Below, piece after piece: positions 1-9,470 of a stretch of 64,000 nucleotides of DNA. This DNA comes from Candidatus Uabimicrobium amorphum (GTDB lineage: Bacteria; Planctomycetota; Uabimicrobiia; Uabimicrobiales; Uabimicrobiaceae). The stretch spans positions 248,001 to 312,000 of the forward strand of contig NZ_AP019860.1 in the NCBI RefSeq assembly GCF_009002475.1, given 5' to 3'. A model generated the notes under the pieces. It made no database searches, was not told the origin of the DNA, and saw only the letters and a list, made by a program, of their open reading frames with translations. Every line of letters starts with the position of its first letter. Position 1 is the first letter of the stretch. The position numbers and the translations under genes are program-made.

Positions 1-1073
1 TTGATATTTTTCAGCTTATTCATGCGATAGGTTTTTATCTCGTGTGATTTGATAATCTCCATCAACTCATCTGGGTCTACCTCTAGCTCTTGGGCAACTT
101 CTGCAAGTGTGTAGAAAGATTTGGTAAATTCTTTTCGTGGAGCATCTTGTTTAGGTTGCGGCTGGTATGTATTTATTTCGATTGCTGGGGCCACGACTTC
201 TGCTATGGGAGTGGGAGCTACAACTGGTGTAGGAATGCTTTCCTCCGGTGAAATGACCATAGCTGGCTGCGCAGGTTCTGTATATAGGTTGTCAATTTTG
301 TTGTCAGGTGTGGCTGAAAAATCAATTTTCATGCTTGTACCTGTGTTTGCCGCGGGTATCACAATTGGTGCAAAATCGTCATCATCTTCTTCTACAACAA
401 GTTCTTGGTTGGAAGGCATGACAATTGTCTGGTCGGCTTGTTTTTGTTGGCGATATTTGTCAACGTCTTCTTGGACGTAACGAATTTCCCCACCAACACT
501 CAGGGTCTCAATTTCCCCATTTTCGACCATTTTTTCGAGACTTTCCTCTTCAAGTTGTAGTTCGCGTAGTGTTTGGTCTAGGGAGTATGTTTCTTTTTGT
601 GGTATTGATATAGATGGTGAGCCTAGGTTTGTTGGAATGGCCAAACTCATTGCTTCTTCGTCTTCTACAACAATATCTCCACTGCTTCCGGGCATAACAA
701 TGGTTTTGTCGTCCATGAGGGTGCTGATCCAACGATCTATCTCTTCACAGGAAAACTTTACTTCTCCACCTTCTTGATGCGCCTGGATATCTCCATCTTC
801 AATAAAACGCTGCAGGTCTTCATTTTCAATCTGCAACTTTGTCAAAGCCTCATCCCAGGAGTAGTACTTTTTATCACCTGAAGGTTGGTTGCCGCGCAAG
901 AGGTGCTCATGATCTTTTTGCTTCTTGATTCTTTCAACATCAGCTTGTTGAAATTTTAGACTACCTTCATGTCTAACGGGATTTAATTGGCTACTCGCCA
1001 TCAAATCATTGAGTTCTTTTGATGTAATCCCAAGTTTTTCTTTTACTTCACCAAATGTATACACACCAGACAT
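1..1073 (-). CDS. Multi-HTH (MerR/excisionase-like) protein, C-terminus cut by window edge
   Basis: This frame is open from an ATG at 1073 to the window edge (about 357 residues seen), with a GAGGA ribosome-binding site upstream. It shows repeated units of about 60 residues that look like MerR/excisionase-type helix-turn-helix modules: residues 1-55 (begins MSGVYTFGEVKEKLG), about 68-120, about 162-215, and a last one at the edge beginning SFYTLAEVAQELE. The second and third units are each followed by a near-identical linker, T-I-V-M-P and then an acidic V-V-E-[ED] run. A Pro/Thr-rich stretch separates the third and last units. Several winged-helix modules in one chain suggest a DNA-binding or scaffold protein, but the function is not known. 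The gene lies 147 bp downstream of the membrane protein on the same strand. Confidence 0.8.
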   Translation of the reverse strand, partial: MSGVYTFGEVKEKLGITSKELNDLMASSQLNPVRHEGSLKFQQADVERIKKQKDHEHLLRGNQPSGDKKYYSWDEALTKLQIENEDLQRFIEDGDIQAHQEGGEVKFSCEEIDRWISTLMDDKTIVMPGSSGDIVVEDEEAMSLAIPTNLGSPSISIPQKETYSLDQTLRELQLEEESLEKMVENGEIETLSVGGEIRYVQEDVDKYRQQKQADQTIVMPSNQELVVEEDDDDFAPIVIPAANTGTSMKIDFSATPDNKIDNLYTEPAQPAMVISPEESIPTPVVAPTPIAEVVAPAIEINTYQPQPKQDAPRKEFTKSFYTLAEVAQELEVDPDELMEIIKSHEIKTYRMNKLKNI

Positions 1074-1220
1074 TACATTTCCTCTACTGAAGTTGAAGTA
1101 AAGGTCATAGTAAGGGCTAACACGTCCCTACAAATCCCTAATGCTAATCAACAACACAACAAAACATTATTAACTCTAAATAACTATTATAACGAACATT
1201 TTTTCCAGTGTAAAGCGTAT

Positions 1221-2516
1221 TTATGTTTGATTTTCTATTTCATCACAAACCTTGACACGATCTACGTATTCGTAAATAAAAGTCTTTATGTACGAAACGT
1301 CCTTCAATTTTTGCATTTTTTTCCACAGCACTTCATGCATAAAAAATACTTCAAAGGGAAGTTTGCCCATAAATACTTTGAGTGTAGGCTCGGACTTTTT
1401 GATAGTGGAGTTAGGCTTTTTTAAACAAAAAAGTTGATCTTTATCTACAATAAATAGCTTATCAGAACTAATTTTTTCTAATTTTGCTTCTTTTGAAATT
1501 TTTCGATTATTTTGTTTGAATAGGTGTTGTATATCCCCTATTTTTTCCCAAGAAAAACTCTTTGGTGGTTTTTTCTGGAAAAGAAACTCTCCTGGATGAA
1601 AAAGACTTTCTAGAAAAGAATGGTCTCTTTTTACGTCTTGAAAAGGGATGACAACTTTTGCACCATCAAAACAATGAATTTCAATTTCCACATCTTGCAT
1701 AATTACATAGTGAATTTGTTCCCAAAAAAGGCATTTTTCAGAGAATAACTCACGTATTTTTATACCATGCTTGTACACAAAACACGTTTTGTAGCTTTTT
1801 AATACGGATGCAAAAATATTAATGCTACTAATTGTGATGACGATTGCAAATATAATTTTGTAAAAAAAATAAATTTCAGGTAAACTTGTCCATGGAATAA
1901 TTACAAATATCCAAAGAAATATAGCAACATAAACGCATGTACTCAAAAGACGTTTCGCAAAATATTTTTTTGCATTGTACTCCGTTGGACTGTCTTTACA
2001 CTTTTTGTCAAAATTTTCTTGTGTAAAATTTTGCGCAGTACAAAACTCTCTTCGTATTTGAGAAATTTTATCAAATGTACGTTGTACTTTATAACGAGTT
2101 GCAAACAACCGCGGAAGAGATTTTTGGCGAATACAAATAGCTATATAGTACAAATAAATGATGTTTAGCATACCCACGCTGTAAATAATACCAATGAGAT
2201 ATCTGTGGATGTATGGATGAGGAAATAGCATCACACATGAAAACAAACTCAAAATGGAAACAAATAGATACAGGGTTGAAGCGAAGAAAATAACAAAGGC
2301 TGTTTTTTTACGTTCTTTTTGATCTTCTTGAACGAAATAGCCCATGCGCCAACTCAAAATGGAGGATATTTTCCACACACAAGGGACGGATAAGCTATAA
2401 AAAACTAAGGTCATGTTTGTGATGGTAAATTCGATAACGGCAAAAATACCCGCATTGATAGATAGTAACAGTGCTGCGAACAGCAACAGCTTGAAAAACT
2501 TTTTATCGTGTATCAT
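1221..2516 (-). CDS. Unknown polytopic membrane protein
   Basis: A 431-residue protein that I do not recognise. The first half has about six hydrophobic segments: residues 7-28, 34-52, 73-98, 106-128, a strong one near 190-212, and one at 217-240. A polar C-terminal half of about 190 residues is rich in Lys and Phe and probably faces the cytoplasm. The start is an ATG preceded by AAGGA. It sits 12 bp after the signal-peptidase-like gene on the same strand, so the two are probably co-transcribed. Codon use and base composition look like the neighbours. The sequence is coding-like throughout, but no catalytic motif is visible. Confidence 0.75.
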   Translation of the reverse strand: MIHDKKFFKLLLFAALLLSINAGIFAVIEFTITNMTLVFYSLSVPCVWKISSILSWRMGYFVQEDQKERKKTAFVIFFASTLYLFVSILSLFSCVMLFPHPYIHRYLIGIIYSVGMLNIIYLYYIAICIRQKSLPRLFATRYKVQRTFDKISQIRREFCTAQNFTQENFDKKCKDSPTEYNAKKYFAKRLLSTCVYVAIFLWIFVIIPWTSLPEIYFFYKIIFAIVITISSINIFASVLKSYKTCFVYKHGIKIRELFSEKCLFWEQIHYVIMQDVEIEIHCFDGAKVVIPFQDVKRDHSFLESLFHPGEFLFQKKPPKSFSWEKIGDIQHLFKQNNRKISKEAKLEKISSDKLFIVDKDQLFCLKKPNSTIKKSEPTLKVFMGKLPFEVFFMHEVLWKKMQKLKDVSYIKTFIYEYVDRVKVCDEIENQT

Positions 2517-2528
2517 TTTTATCCTTGT

Positions 2529-2993
2529 TTATTTTTGAAGTAATGTCATTAAAATTCTTGCTCGTATGTGCTGAGAGTCGATAATGTCAATTTTTTTTGA
2601 GTGCTTGCTACTAGAAGTATACACCAAATATTTACCTGTTGTGAGTTTTGGAAGAATAAAATTACTTGCGACAGAAAAATTAGTAGGTATATTATCTACA
2701 TAAAGTATGCCATCCTCTTTGTAAAGTGTGTTGTTTTTAGTTGCTATGATGTAGCATACATCTGTTTGAGTAATAACAATATCACTCGCATCTAGTTTTC
2801 TTCCATAACTGAAGTACCAATCAATGAGAACATAACCAGCAGGAAGGATTTTATCCTGAAAATTTATACTGCTGCGAATTGATAGTACAGAGAAACGCGT
2901 TGTTAAGTATATAACAGCAACTATAGATGTGTAAACTATGAATCTTCGCAATATTTTTTGTAATTTTTTCCATTTGTTGCTAGAATGAGACAT
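2529..2993 (-). CDS. Signal peptidase I-like (S26) protein lacking visible catalytic residues
   Basis: A 154-residue protein with one N-terminal membrane anchor (about residues 19-38). The remainder follows the pattern of type I signal peptidases. ILPAGYVLIDWYFSYGRKL corresponds to the strand after the catalytic Ser. YKEDGILYVDNIP corresponds to the ...DGxLYVNGxP region. LTTGKYLVY...IDSQHIRARI corresponds to the Box D/E region near the end (normally GDN..SSDSR...I.GK). The expected S-x-M before the first block and the general-base Lys (KR motif) are not seen. It may therefore be a non-peptidase relative. The start has an AGGAAG ribosome-binding site. It is the first gene of a likely two-gene operon with the polytopic protein downstream. 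The family link is by pattern only. Confidence 0.6.
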   Translation of the reverse strand: MSHSSNKWKKLQKILRRFIVYTSIVAVIYLTTRFSVLSIRSSINFQDKILPAGYVLIDWYFSYGRKLDASDIVITQTDVCYIIATKNNTLYKEDGILYVDNIPTNFSVASNFILPKLTTGKYLVYTSSSKHSKKIDIIDSQHIRARILMTLLQK

Positions 2994-3115
2994 GGTTCTT
3001 CCTGTTTAAACTTCATGTAAAATATGCAGCATTTTACGTTGCATTCGTAAAATGCGCAAACAAAATAAACAAAAATTCCGTTTTTGGCAAAATCTTAAGT
3101 AGAAAGGCGGATCAC

Positions 3116-6100
3116 GTGGCTAAATACCCAAAAATAGATGGATATTTAATTGATAGCGTTCTAGGTGTCGGGGGAATGGGACAAGTTTTTAAAGCAAAAC
3201 AAATCTCAATGGACCGCTACGTCGCCATTAAGGTTATTCCCAACACTACGGAAAACGAATCTTACATCAAAAGGTTTGAAAAAGAAGCCAAATCGGTAGC
3301 TAAACTTAATCATCCGAATATCGTAAGAGGAATTGATCACGGAAAAAACGATGAAGTGTGTTATTTTGTGATGGAATTCATCGAAGGCGTAAACCTACAA
3401 TCCAGCCTAGAACAACAGACTTTTTCAGAAAAAAAAGCTCTTGAGATTGTACTGCAAATATCTCAGGCATTGAACCACGCTTACAAAAATGACATTATCC
3501 ACCGCGATATAAAACCCGACAACATAATGATTACACCAGACAAACGCGTGTTGTTGTGCGATTTAGGGCTTGCAAAAAGTACTTCCCATAACACGACAGT
3601 GTCAGGTGGTATGATGGGAACTCCGCATTACATGTCTCCTGAGCAATGCCGTGGAGAGAAAGAGGTTGATACGCGAAGCGATATATATAACCTCGGAATA
3701 ACACTTTTTCACATGATTACAGGGCATGTTCCATTTGATGCTCCACATGCTGCTGCCGTTTGCATGAAACACATTTCCAGCGAAATGCCAGACCCCAGAG
3801 ATTCAAAAAATGTTTCTGCAGCAACTGTTGCTTTGATAAATAAAATGACGGCAAAAAAAACCAGCGACCGCTTCCAGAACCCGCAGGAGCTTATGACGCA
3901 CATTCAAGATATTCTCGATGGCAAAATTGTGGCTCCCAAAGTGAATATTAGCAAAAATCGTACAAGGAAAGTGCAAACGCGACGCCTGAAGAGAGACCGC
4001 TTGGACCGTTTAACTTCTTCTCGTGACGCGAAAGAGCGAAATAAAAGTTTTAGCAGCTCCTCGACCAGTCGTTTGGCAAACCAACGAGCTAAAAGAAGTA
4101 ACAATAATAATTTTTTGGTTATTGCCGTGGGGATCGTTCTGGGTTTAGTCGCATTTACACTGTTTATTAGCAGTGGTAATAATGTCGATGTTGATGCGTT
4201 ATATGACGAAATAGTGACGCTTCTTAATGAGGACAAGTGGGGCGATGCTTTTGGAAAAGCCAAACACTACAACGACGTTATTTCAGATGAGAAACTTCGC
4301 CATATTGAAGAGCAAATGTCCTTGTTTGAAAAACATAGAGCCTCTATTCTTGTACAGCTAACCGAGCAAAATTATTCTCATGCGCACGTGTTGGCCACAC
4401 AGGTAAAAGACAAAGTAGATCATGAAGCTATTATACCATATGTAAGCAAACTAAGCGTTCATGTCAACTCGTTACAAAGCGATACACTTGATGGTTTTGA
4501 AAAGAAAGTACCTGAGTTATCCGAATTTGAACTACAAAGTTTGATTGAGGAAATAGAACGTATCTCTTTTTCTCCGAGACATGTACGTCGTCAACAAGAA
4601 CTTATCGCCGCCATTCAAAGGCAAATTGCCGCAAATAATGAAGAAGCGCAGTCTAAAAAAGAGTCTCCCAAGAACGAATGGGAAGAAATAAAAAATGTGG
4701 AGCCTCGAAACGAAAACAAAGAGGAACGCGAAGAAAAAACGTTGGACCCTGAACAAGAAAAACTCATTACACAACTAACAAAAATCAACGAACTTATCTC
4801 AGCGGGAGACATGGACAAAGCTTTAGACATTTTAGAGAAATCACAGTCATTGATCCAAAAATTTTCGTCAGAGAACGTTTTGTATCTTGAATTGGCAAAG
4901 ATAGATGAAAGTATAAAGAAATACTTTACAAAAATATTAGAAGAACAAGGTCTTGCGGGTGTCGAAAAAATTCTGGGTTTGTATGTGCGAATGGTACCTT
5001 TTATAGAAGAAGAAATTTTAGGAAAGCAGTCTTTTATAAACGACGAAATGAAAAAACTCAAGGATGAAATCCTGAATACGTCTTTTGCGCAAGCACCAGA
5101 CAATAGCGACTTATCTACATTTATGGAACTACTGAACTTTTTACGTGATCATCGTGATGCCTTAGAAGATTTGGATGAAGCGTGGATTGATACAACACGA
5201 AAGGCCTTTGAGCGATTTGTAAATTATTCACGGCGACATAGGGGGCAGCATTGGGAAAAACTCCTAGACCATCACGCAAGTGTTTTTGCCATTGAGATTG
5301 ACGATGAAGATATCAAAGATTTAGAGGAAGATAATAAAGAACATTTACACGACCACATGACAAAAGTTTTGGGTAATTTATCGCGGCAACACAAATACAA
5401 AAGAGTGCAGAATGTGTGCCAAAAAACAAAAACTGTTTTTAACGATGAAGAATTAAATGCTTACTACGACGAGAAACGCAATGAAGCACGTATACGCGAG
5501 TTAATGGAATTACAAAGCAATAATAACTCCTTTTTTTATAATTTCGAGAGAAATCCCGATGGGGCAAAAGATTGGGTGTTAATGCGTATCAAGGGAAAAC
5601 GCATAACCTCAAATAAAGCCGCAAGCAAATTTCCGGCTGTTGGTGGAGGGTACATACTCCTGTGGAAATTTCCAGTGACAGAGGAATTTGAAGTTGATGT
5701 AGAGATATGGAATCCTGTTAACCGTAGAACAAGACGTCGCAATCTGTCGGCCGGACGTTGGCCGAATTCTTTTGGTATCATAGGCTTGAGCGGAAAAGAG
5801 TCGCAGTTGATGTACTTGGTTCACCCTAAAACCATAGAAATTGGTACGGTCAACTCTAAGTTTGGTGGATTTAAGCTCATACGTCGTTTACGAAAAAAGT
5901 TCCCTCGTGGAGACGTTAACCCTCAAACAATTTTTTTTAAGGCAAAGACAAATCCATTGGATTTTCATATAAGGCAAAAAAACATCCAATTGGAAGATGA
6001 AGGATATGAGTTAAACAAAGATTTTTATATTGGAATTGTAAATCTCAAGTCACGTTATCCACTAATAATTAAATCTATACGAATACAAAATGCTCATTTT

Positions 6101-6142
6101 TATACCGAGAAATATCTAGAGAAAGAACATTTTAAATTTTAG
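3116..6142 (+). CDS. Transmembrane Ser/Thr protein kinase with long coiled-coil and C-terminal beta-rich domain
   Basis: A Hanks-type kinase of 1008 residues starting at GTG (ribosome-binding site AAAGGCGG). The kinase domain is at about residues 10-265: glycine loop LGVGGMGQVF (16-25), Lys39, HRDIKPDN near 129-136, a DLG in place of the usual DFG, and the activation segment GTPHYMSPEQ. A basic Ser/Arg-rich juxtamembrane stretch (about 280-335) leads to one membrane segment (about 337-358). After it come about 450 residues of charged, helix/coiled-coil sequence and a C-terminal beta-rich region (about 810-1000). That region resembles a concanavalin-like or DUF1080-type sandwich (inference). 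The likely topology is kinase inside, sensor outside. It is divergent from the 2993 gene, with 122 bp between them. Confidence 0.93.
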   Translation: MAKYPKIDGYLIDSVLGVGGMGQVFKAKQISMDRYVAIKVIPNTTENESYIKRFEKEAKSVAKLNHPNIVRGIDHGKNDEVCYFVMEFIEGVNLQSSLEQQTFSEKKALEIVLQISQALNHAYKNDIIHRDIKPDNIMITPDKRVLLCDLGLAKSTSHNTTVSGGMMGTPHYMSPEQCRGEKEVDTRSDIYNLGITLFHMITGHVPFDAPHAAAVCMKHISSEMPDPRDSKNVSAATVALINKMTAKKTSDRFQNPQELMTHIQDILDGKIVAPKVNISKNRTRKVQTRRLKRDRLDRLTSSRDAKERNKSFSSSSTSRLANQRAKRSNNNNFLVIAVGIVLGLVAFTLFISSGNNVDVDALYDEIVTLLNEDKWGDAFGKAKHYNDVISDEKLRHIEEQMSLFEKHRASILVQLTEQNYSHAHVLATQVKDKVDHEAIIPYVSKLSVHVNSLQSDTLDGFEKKVPELSEFELQSLIEEIERISFSPRHVRRQQELIAAIQRQIAANNEEAQSKKESPKNEWEEIKNVEPRNENKEEREEKTLDPEQEKLITQLTKINELISAGDMDKALDILEKSQSLIQKFSSENVLYLELAKIDESIKKYFTKILEEQGLAGVEKILGLYVRMVPFIEEEILGKQSFINDEMKKLKDEILNTSFAQAPDNSDLSTFMELLNFLRDHRDALEDLDEAWIDTTRKAFERFVNYSRRHRGQHWEKLLDHHASVFAIEIDDEDIKDLEEDNKEHLHDHMTKVLGNLSRQHKYKRVQNVCQKTKTVFNDEELNAYYDEKRNEARIRELMELQSNNNSFFYNFERNPDGAKDWVLMRIKGKRITSNKAASKFPAVGGGYILLWKFPVTEEFEVDVEIWNPVNRRTRRRNLSAGRWPNSFGIIGLSGKESQLMYLVHPKTIEIGTVNSKFGGFKLIRRLRKKFPRGDVNPQTIFFKAKTNPLDFHIRQKNIQLEDEGYELNKDFYIGIVNLKSRYPLIIKSIRIQNAHFYTEKYLEKEHFKF

Positions 6143-6213
6143 AGATAGATTCCCATAACAAATAACGTTAGAATATGATCAAAAACTTCGACATTAAGAA
6201 GCCGAACGATTAC

Positions 6214-6236
6214 CAGGGAATACATCCCTGTTTGTA
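6214..6236 (+). terminator. Weak hairpin after the kinase gene
   Basis: CAGGGA-ATACA-TCCCTG forms a perfect 6-bp stem followed by TTTGTAGTG. The T-run is poor, so this is only a possible terminator between the kinase and the next gene. Confidence 0.3.
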
Positions 6237-6265
6237 GTGTTTAAACAACGAGGAAAATATAACAC

Positions 6266-6667
6266 ATGGAAGATAATTCACTTCATACGGCATTAAACGT
6301 GCTTATACGTGTAAAAGACAACCTTTTAGAAACAATGGTTGATGAACTAGTTGCACATCAAGACGATGACCCCTCTTCTTTTAGTTTGCAAGAAATAGAA
6401 GATAAGTTTGCCATACGTATGGCAAATTTGAATACTCTTATTATAACGCTCCAAGATCAGATAAGTAGTGGAGGAGGAAATCAAGGAATACCTCGTATTA
6501 TTACAAACGTTGAAGACACAACAAAAGATAAGTTAAACAGTAAACTCGATGAGTTGTTAGAGTTTGTTTCTCCTGATGAAGTTCTTCACTTGTCTGTAGT
6601 TCCTCAATCTACAGAAAATCCCGATAAGTTTACGATTATACTTGTTTATCAAGAATATAATGGCTAA
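6266..6667 (+). CDS. Small acidic hypothetical protein
   Basis: A 133-residue soluble protein, not recognised. It has no signal peptide or membrane segment. The first half is predicted helical and acidic. A Gly-rich turn (SSGGGNQG, about residues 71-78) separates it from a C-terminal half ending in alternating hydrophobic residues (PDKFTIILVYQEYNG), which suggests a short alpha/beta domain. A GAGGA sequence lies about 11 bases upstream of the ATG. It stands between a kinase and an FHA/ATPase gene on the same strand, so a role in that signalling neighbourhood is possible but unproven. Confidence 0.65.
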   Translation: MEDNSLHTALNVLIRVKDNLLETMVDELVAHQDDDPSSFSLQEIEDKFAIRMANLNTLIITLQDQISSGGGNQGIPRIITNVEDTTKDKLNSKLDELLEFVSPDEVLHLSVVPQSTENPDKFTIILVYQEYNG

Positions 6668-6846
6668 TGGGTAATTTTGTTTGAGGCGACATGCCCATAG
6701 GACGTGTTGTATTCTAAAATATATAAGGTGTGGTAGCAAAGTATTTGTTACCTGGTAGCAAAAAGCATGTCTACTTTACTGCTAGTTTTGCAAATTCATT
6801 TTAAAAGGCATGGTTTAGAGTTTGTTATTGGTCAAGGAAAGACATA

Positions 6847-8430
6847 ATGGAACGTCTGATCATTATCGAAAATGGCGAAGAAATAGTTTTTAATATTGAA
6901 AGCCGTGTAGTTACTATTGGTAGAAGTAGTAAAAATGATATCCCCATTAAAGACCGCAATGCTTCGCGTAGACATTGCAATATTATCAAAGTTGGAGATT
7001 CATGGTTTGCTGTAGATTGCGACAGCCAAAATGGTACGTTGGTAAATCAAAAACCAATTAAAAAACAAGAGTTGGAAGACGGCGACAAAATCTCCGTGGG
7101 GGCGGCAGAAATTATTTTTATGATTGCCCAAGAAAAACCTTTGCAGACCGAAGAGAGCATGCTTGCTGACTCACCGATAAAAAAACATCCGCTGCAAGAC
7201 GAAGAACTAGAGGTGAAAGCTCCACCGAAAAAAGAAGTCGAGACGCCAAAAAAAGAAGAAGTAGAAGTGCCCGTGAAGCAAGAAGAAGTTTCACCGCCTT
7301 CGGAACAACCGGCGCCACCACCAGTTCCTCCTGTACCAGCGCCTACCCCACCAATGCCTCCAGCATCGGCCGCGCATCCTAAAGAAATTAGCCTAAACAA
7401 AAGTTCAAAACCATCAGAGCCCGTAAACAACACCGATGATGTAGAAGGCGCATCGCAAAGTGCTACCGGGAATCGCTCTGTAGAAATGCGCAATCGCCGC
7501 AGTGCGACGGCCGCGAAACAAGTAGGTGAATTATATAAAACATTTACGGCACAATTTGCCCAGCAAGTGGTTGGTTATGACTACGTAGCACGGCTACTGT
7601 TTATTGCTCTTATCAACAATGAACACTGTTTACTTACAGGCCCTCCAGGAGCAGGGAAATTATTTATTGTTCGTACTGTTAGCGAACTATTAGGGCTTTC
7701 TGTTCAGAGAGTTTCCAATGTCGGTATCGAAAATCACATAGAAAATAGCAGTAAGTACAATTTAGAGACGTTGTTCAGTAATAATTTGAATTTTATCGAT
7801 CATAATTTTCAAGCACCTGAAAACGTAATGACGCTTATTTTTGACTTTTTACAAAATCAAAAGATGCCTACAGAAAGAAAAACGAGTAACTTTCAACAAG
7901 TAAACACGATTATTGCCGGAAATTTGCCAAGCAAGCAAACTTCTTCGCAAATGATGCAATACAAAGATGCTTTTATGTTTGATGTTCCTTTAGACTATTT
8001 GGGAATTGATCTCGAAACGTCTATATTGAAACAAAATATCGGTGTGATAAACAGAGCAAAAAAACCAATGAATTTCACACGTTGTTTTGGTTATTTCCAA
8101 ATGTTAATGGCCAACAGTGTTGTGAGTGATGAGGTCTTAAAGTTTATCGCAACCATTGTACATCATAGTCGTCCATATCAGAGTCAATGTGAAGACGTTA
8201 AACAGTATTTTCTTTACGGTTGTGGACGTAAAGCAGGACTTTCTTTGTTGCGAGCAGCGCAAACTCATGCACTTTTAGACAATCGAAAAGAAGTCTCTAT
8301 TGAAGACGTGAGTAAGATGTCTTATTATGTTTTGCATCATCGCGTTGTGATAAATGAAGAAGGCAAAAAGGCGAAGAAAAGTAAAAAACAGATTATCGAA
8401 TCTCTTATTAAATTTGCCAAAGAAAACTAA
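6847..8430 (+). CDS. FHA domain protein with degenerate MoxR-type AAA domain
   Basis: A protein of 527 residues. An N-terminal FHA domain (about residues 1-95) carries the phosphothreonine-binding signature: GRSSKNDI, SRRHC and DCDSQNGTLVNQ. A Lys/Glu- and Pro-rich linker (about 100-215) leads to a MoxR/RavA-like AAA module (about 225-500). The P-loop is GPPGAGKL (near 265-272), with Leu where Ser/Thr normally coordinates Mg. At the Walker B position there is FIDHNFQAPENV in place of the usual ...DEIN(R)AP, so the catalytic Asp-Glu pair is missing. It may bind nucleotide weakly or not at all. FHA domains read phosphorylated Ser/Thr-kinase targets, which fits the kinase gene upstream. Ribosome-binding site AAGGAAAG. 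The rsmA gene begins 5 bp after the stop. Confidence 0.85.
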   Translation: MERLIIIENGEEIVFNIESRVVTIGRSSKNDIPIKDRNASRRHCNIIKVGDSWFAVDCDSQNGTLVNQKPIKKQELEDGDKISVGAAEIIFMIAQEKPLQTEESMLADSPIKKHPLQDEELEVKAPPKKEVETPKKEEVEVPVKQEEVSPPSEQPAPPPVPPVPAPTPPMPPASAAHPKEISLNKSSKPSEPVNNTDDVEGASQSATGNRSVEMRNRRSATAAKQVGELYKTFTAQFAQQVVGYDYVARLLFIALINNEHCLLTGPPGAGKLFIVRTVSELLGLSVQRVSNVGIENHIENSSKYNLETLFSNNLNFIDHNFQAPENVMTLIFDFLQNQKMPTERKTSNFQQVNTIIAGNLPSKQTSSQMMQYKDAFMFDVPLDYLGIDLETSILKQNIGVINRAKKPMNFTRCFGYFQMLMANSVVSDEVLKFIATIVHHSRPYQSQCEDVKQYFLYGCGRKAGLSLLRAAQTHALLDNRKEVSIEDVSKMSYYVLHHRVVINEEGKKAKKSKKQIIESLIKFAKEN

Positions 8431-8435
8431 ACCAT

Positions 8436-9323
8436 ATGTTTCCCACATCTCCCAAAAAACTTCAGAGATATTTAAATTTTTTAGGTGCTGCCCCCCAAAA
8501 AAAGTGGGGGCAAAATTTTTTATTGGATACACAATATCATGTCGCTATCCAAAAAGCAGCTCAGTTAGATCAAGATGATATTGTGTTAGAAATTGGCGCT
8601 GGTCTTGGTCATTTGACGCAGTTTTTGCAACCCATGGTAAAAAAGCTATTTGTTGTGGAAATAGACCCTATCATGGTAAAAGCGCTACAAGGATCTTTTG
8701 CCGCAGCAGACAATATCGAAATCATCTCTGAAGATATTCTACGTAAAAAAAGACAACTGAATCCTATTGTTTTACAAAAGGTGAGTGAGGCACTAGGTCA
8801 AAATAGTCTTAAAATAGTTGCAAATCTACCTTACAACATTTCCGCTCCTATCATTGTCAATTTTCTGTCGTGTTCTATTCCTATTTCACAGATGGTCATT
8901 ATGGTACAGAAAGAAATTGCCGCGCGAATTGTTGCATCACCACAAACCGAATTTTATGGCCCTTTAACAGTACAAACTCAAATATATTCCCACGCAAAAA
9001 TTTTAAAGTATGTTCCTGCCAGTGCATTTTTTCCTGCACCAAAGGTAACGTCCGCTATTTTACAAATTGTACCTGACAACAAATTGTTGCATACTATCAA
9101 TAACATAGATCTCTTTAAGACCTTGATTCAGGCAACATTTTGTTTGCGTCGCAAAAAAATTTCCAACTCTCTAAAAAAGGGAGCGAATTTACCGGAAATT
9201 TCAAAAGAGAATTTAGAGAAACTACAAGAACAGTTTGACTTATCGCGACGTCCAGAAACTTTTTCTGTGGAAGAGTTTATTCACATGGCAAACATATTGA
9301 ATGATCTCCTGAATAGCGATTAA
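8436..9323 (+). CDS. rsmA: 16S rRNA dimethyladenosine transferase RsmA (KsgA)
   Basis: A 295-residue SAM-dependent methyltransferase that dimethylates two adjacent adenosines near the 3' end of 16S rRNA during 30S maturation. The family motifs are all present: KKWGQNFLLD near the N-terminus, the SAM-binding EIGAGLGHLT, the acidic VVEIDP, SEDIL, the catalytic NLPYNIS, and FFPAPKVTSAI in the C-terminal lobe. Length is normal for the family. It begins 5 bp after the FHA/AAA gene and is presumably translated from the same message. The ribosome-binding site is weak, so coupling to upstream translation is likely. Confidence 0.96.
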   Translation: MFPTSPKKLQRYLNFLGAAPQKKWGQNFLLDTQYHVAIQKAAQLDQDDIVLEIGAGLGHLTQFLQPMVKKLFVVEIDPIMVKALQGSFAAADNIEIISEDILRKKRQLNPIVLQKVSEALGQNSLKIVANLPYNISAPIIVNFLSCSIPISQMVIMVQKEIAARIVASPQTEFYGPLTVQTQIYSHAKILKYVPASAFFPAPKVTSAILQIVPDNKLLHTINNIDLFKTLIQATFCLRRKKISNSLKKGANLPEISKENLEKLQEQFDLSRRPETFSVEEFIHMANILNDLLNSD

Positions 9324-9470
9324 AGCTGACTCTGACGTATTCGGTCGTTTTTCAATAAAAAACTCTGTGGTTATTATGCCAACCATAACGGTAGAGCAGA
9401 TCAAATTTTATAGCGGTATTTTGCGTACATTCCTTACCGAACCATTACATCATTCAAGAAGGTAATCAAC

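Noticed and set aside
7047..7493. Long open frame on the minus strand opposite the FHA/AAA gene
   Set aside because: It is antisense to the Pro/Glu-rich linker, has Ser/Gly/Phe low-complexity composition and no ribosome-binding site; a shadow of biased codons.
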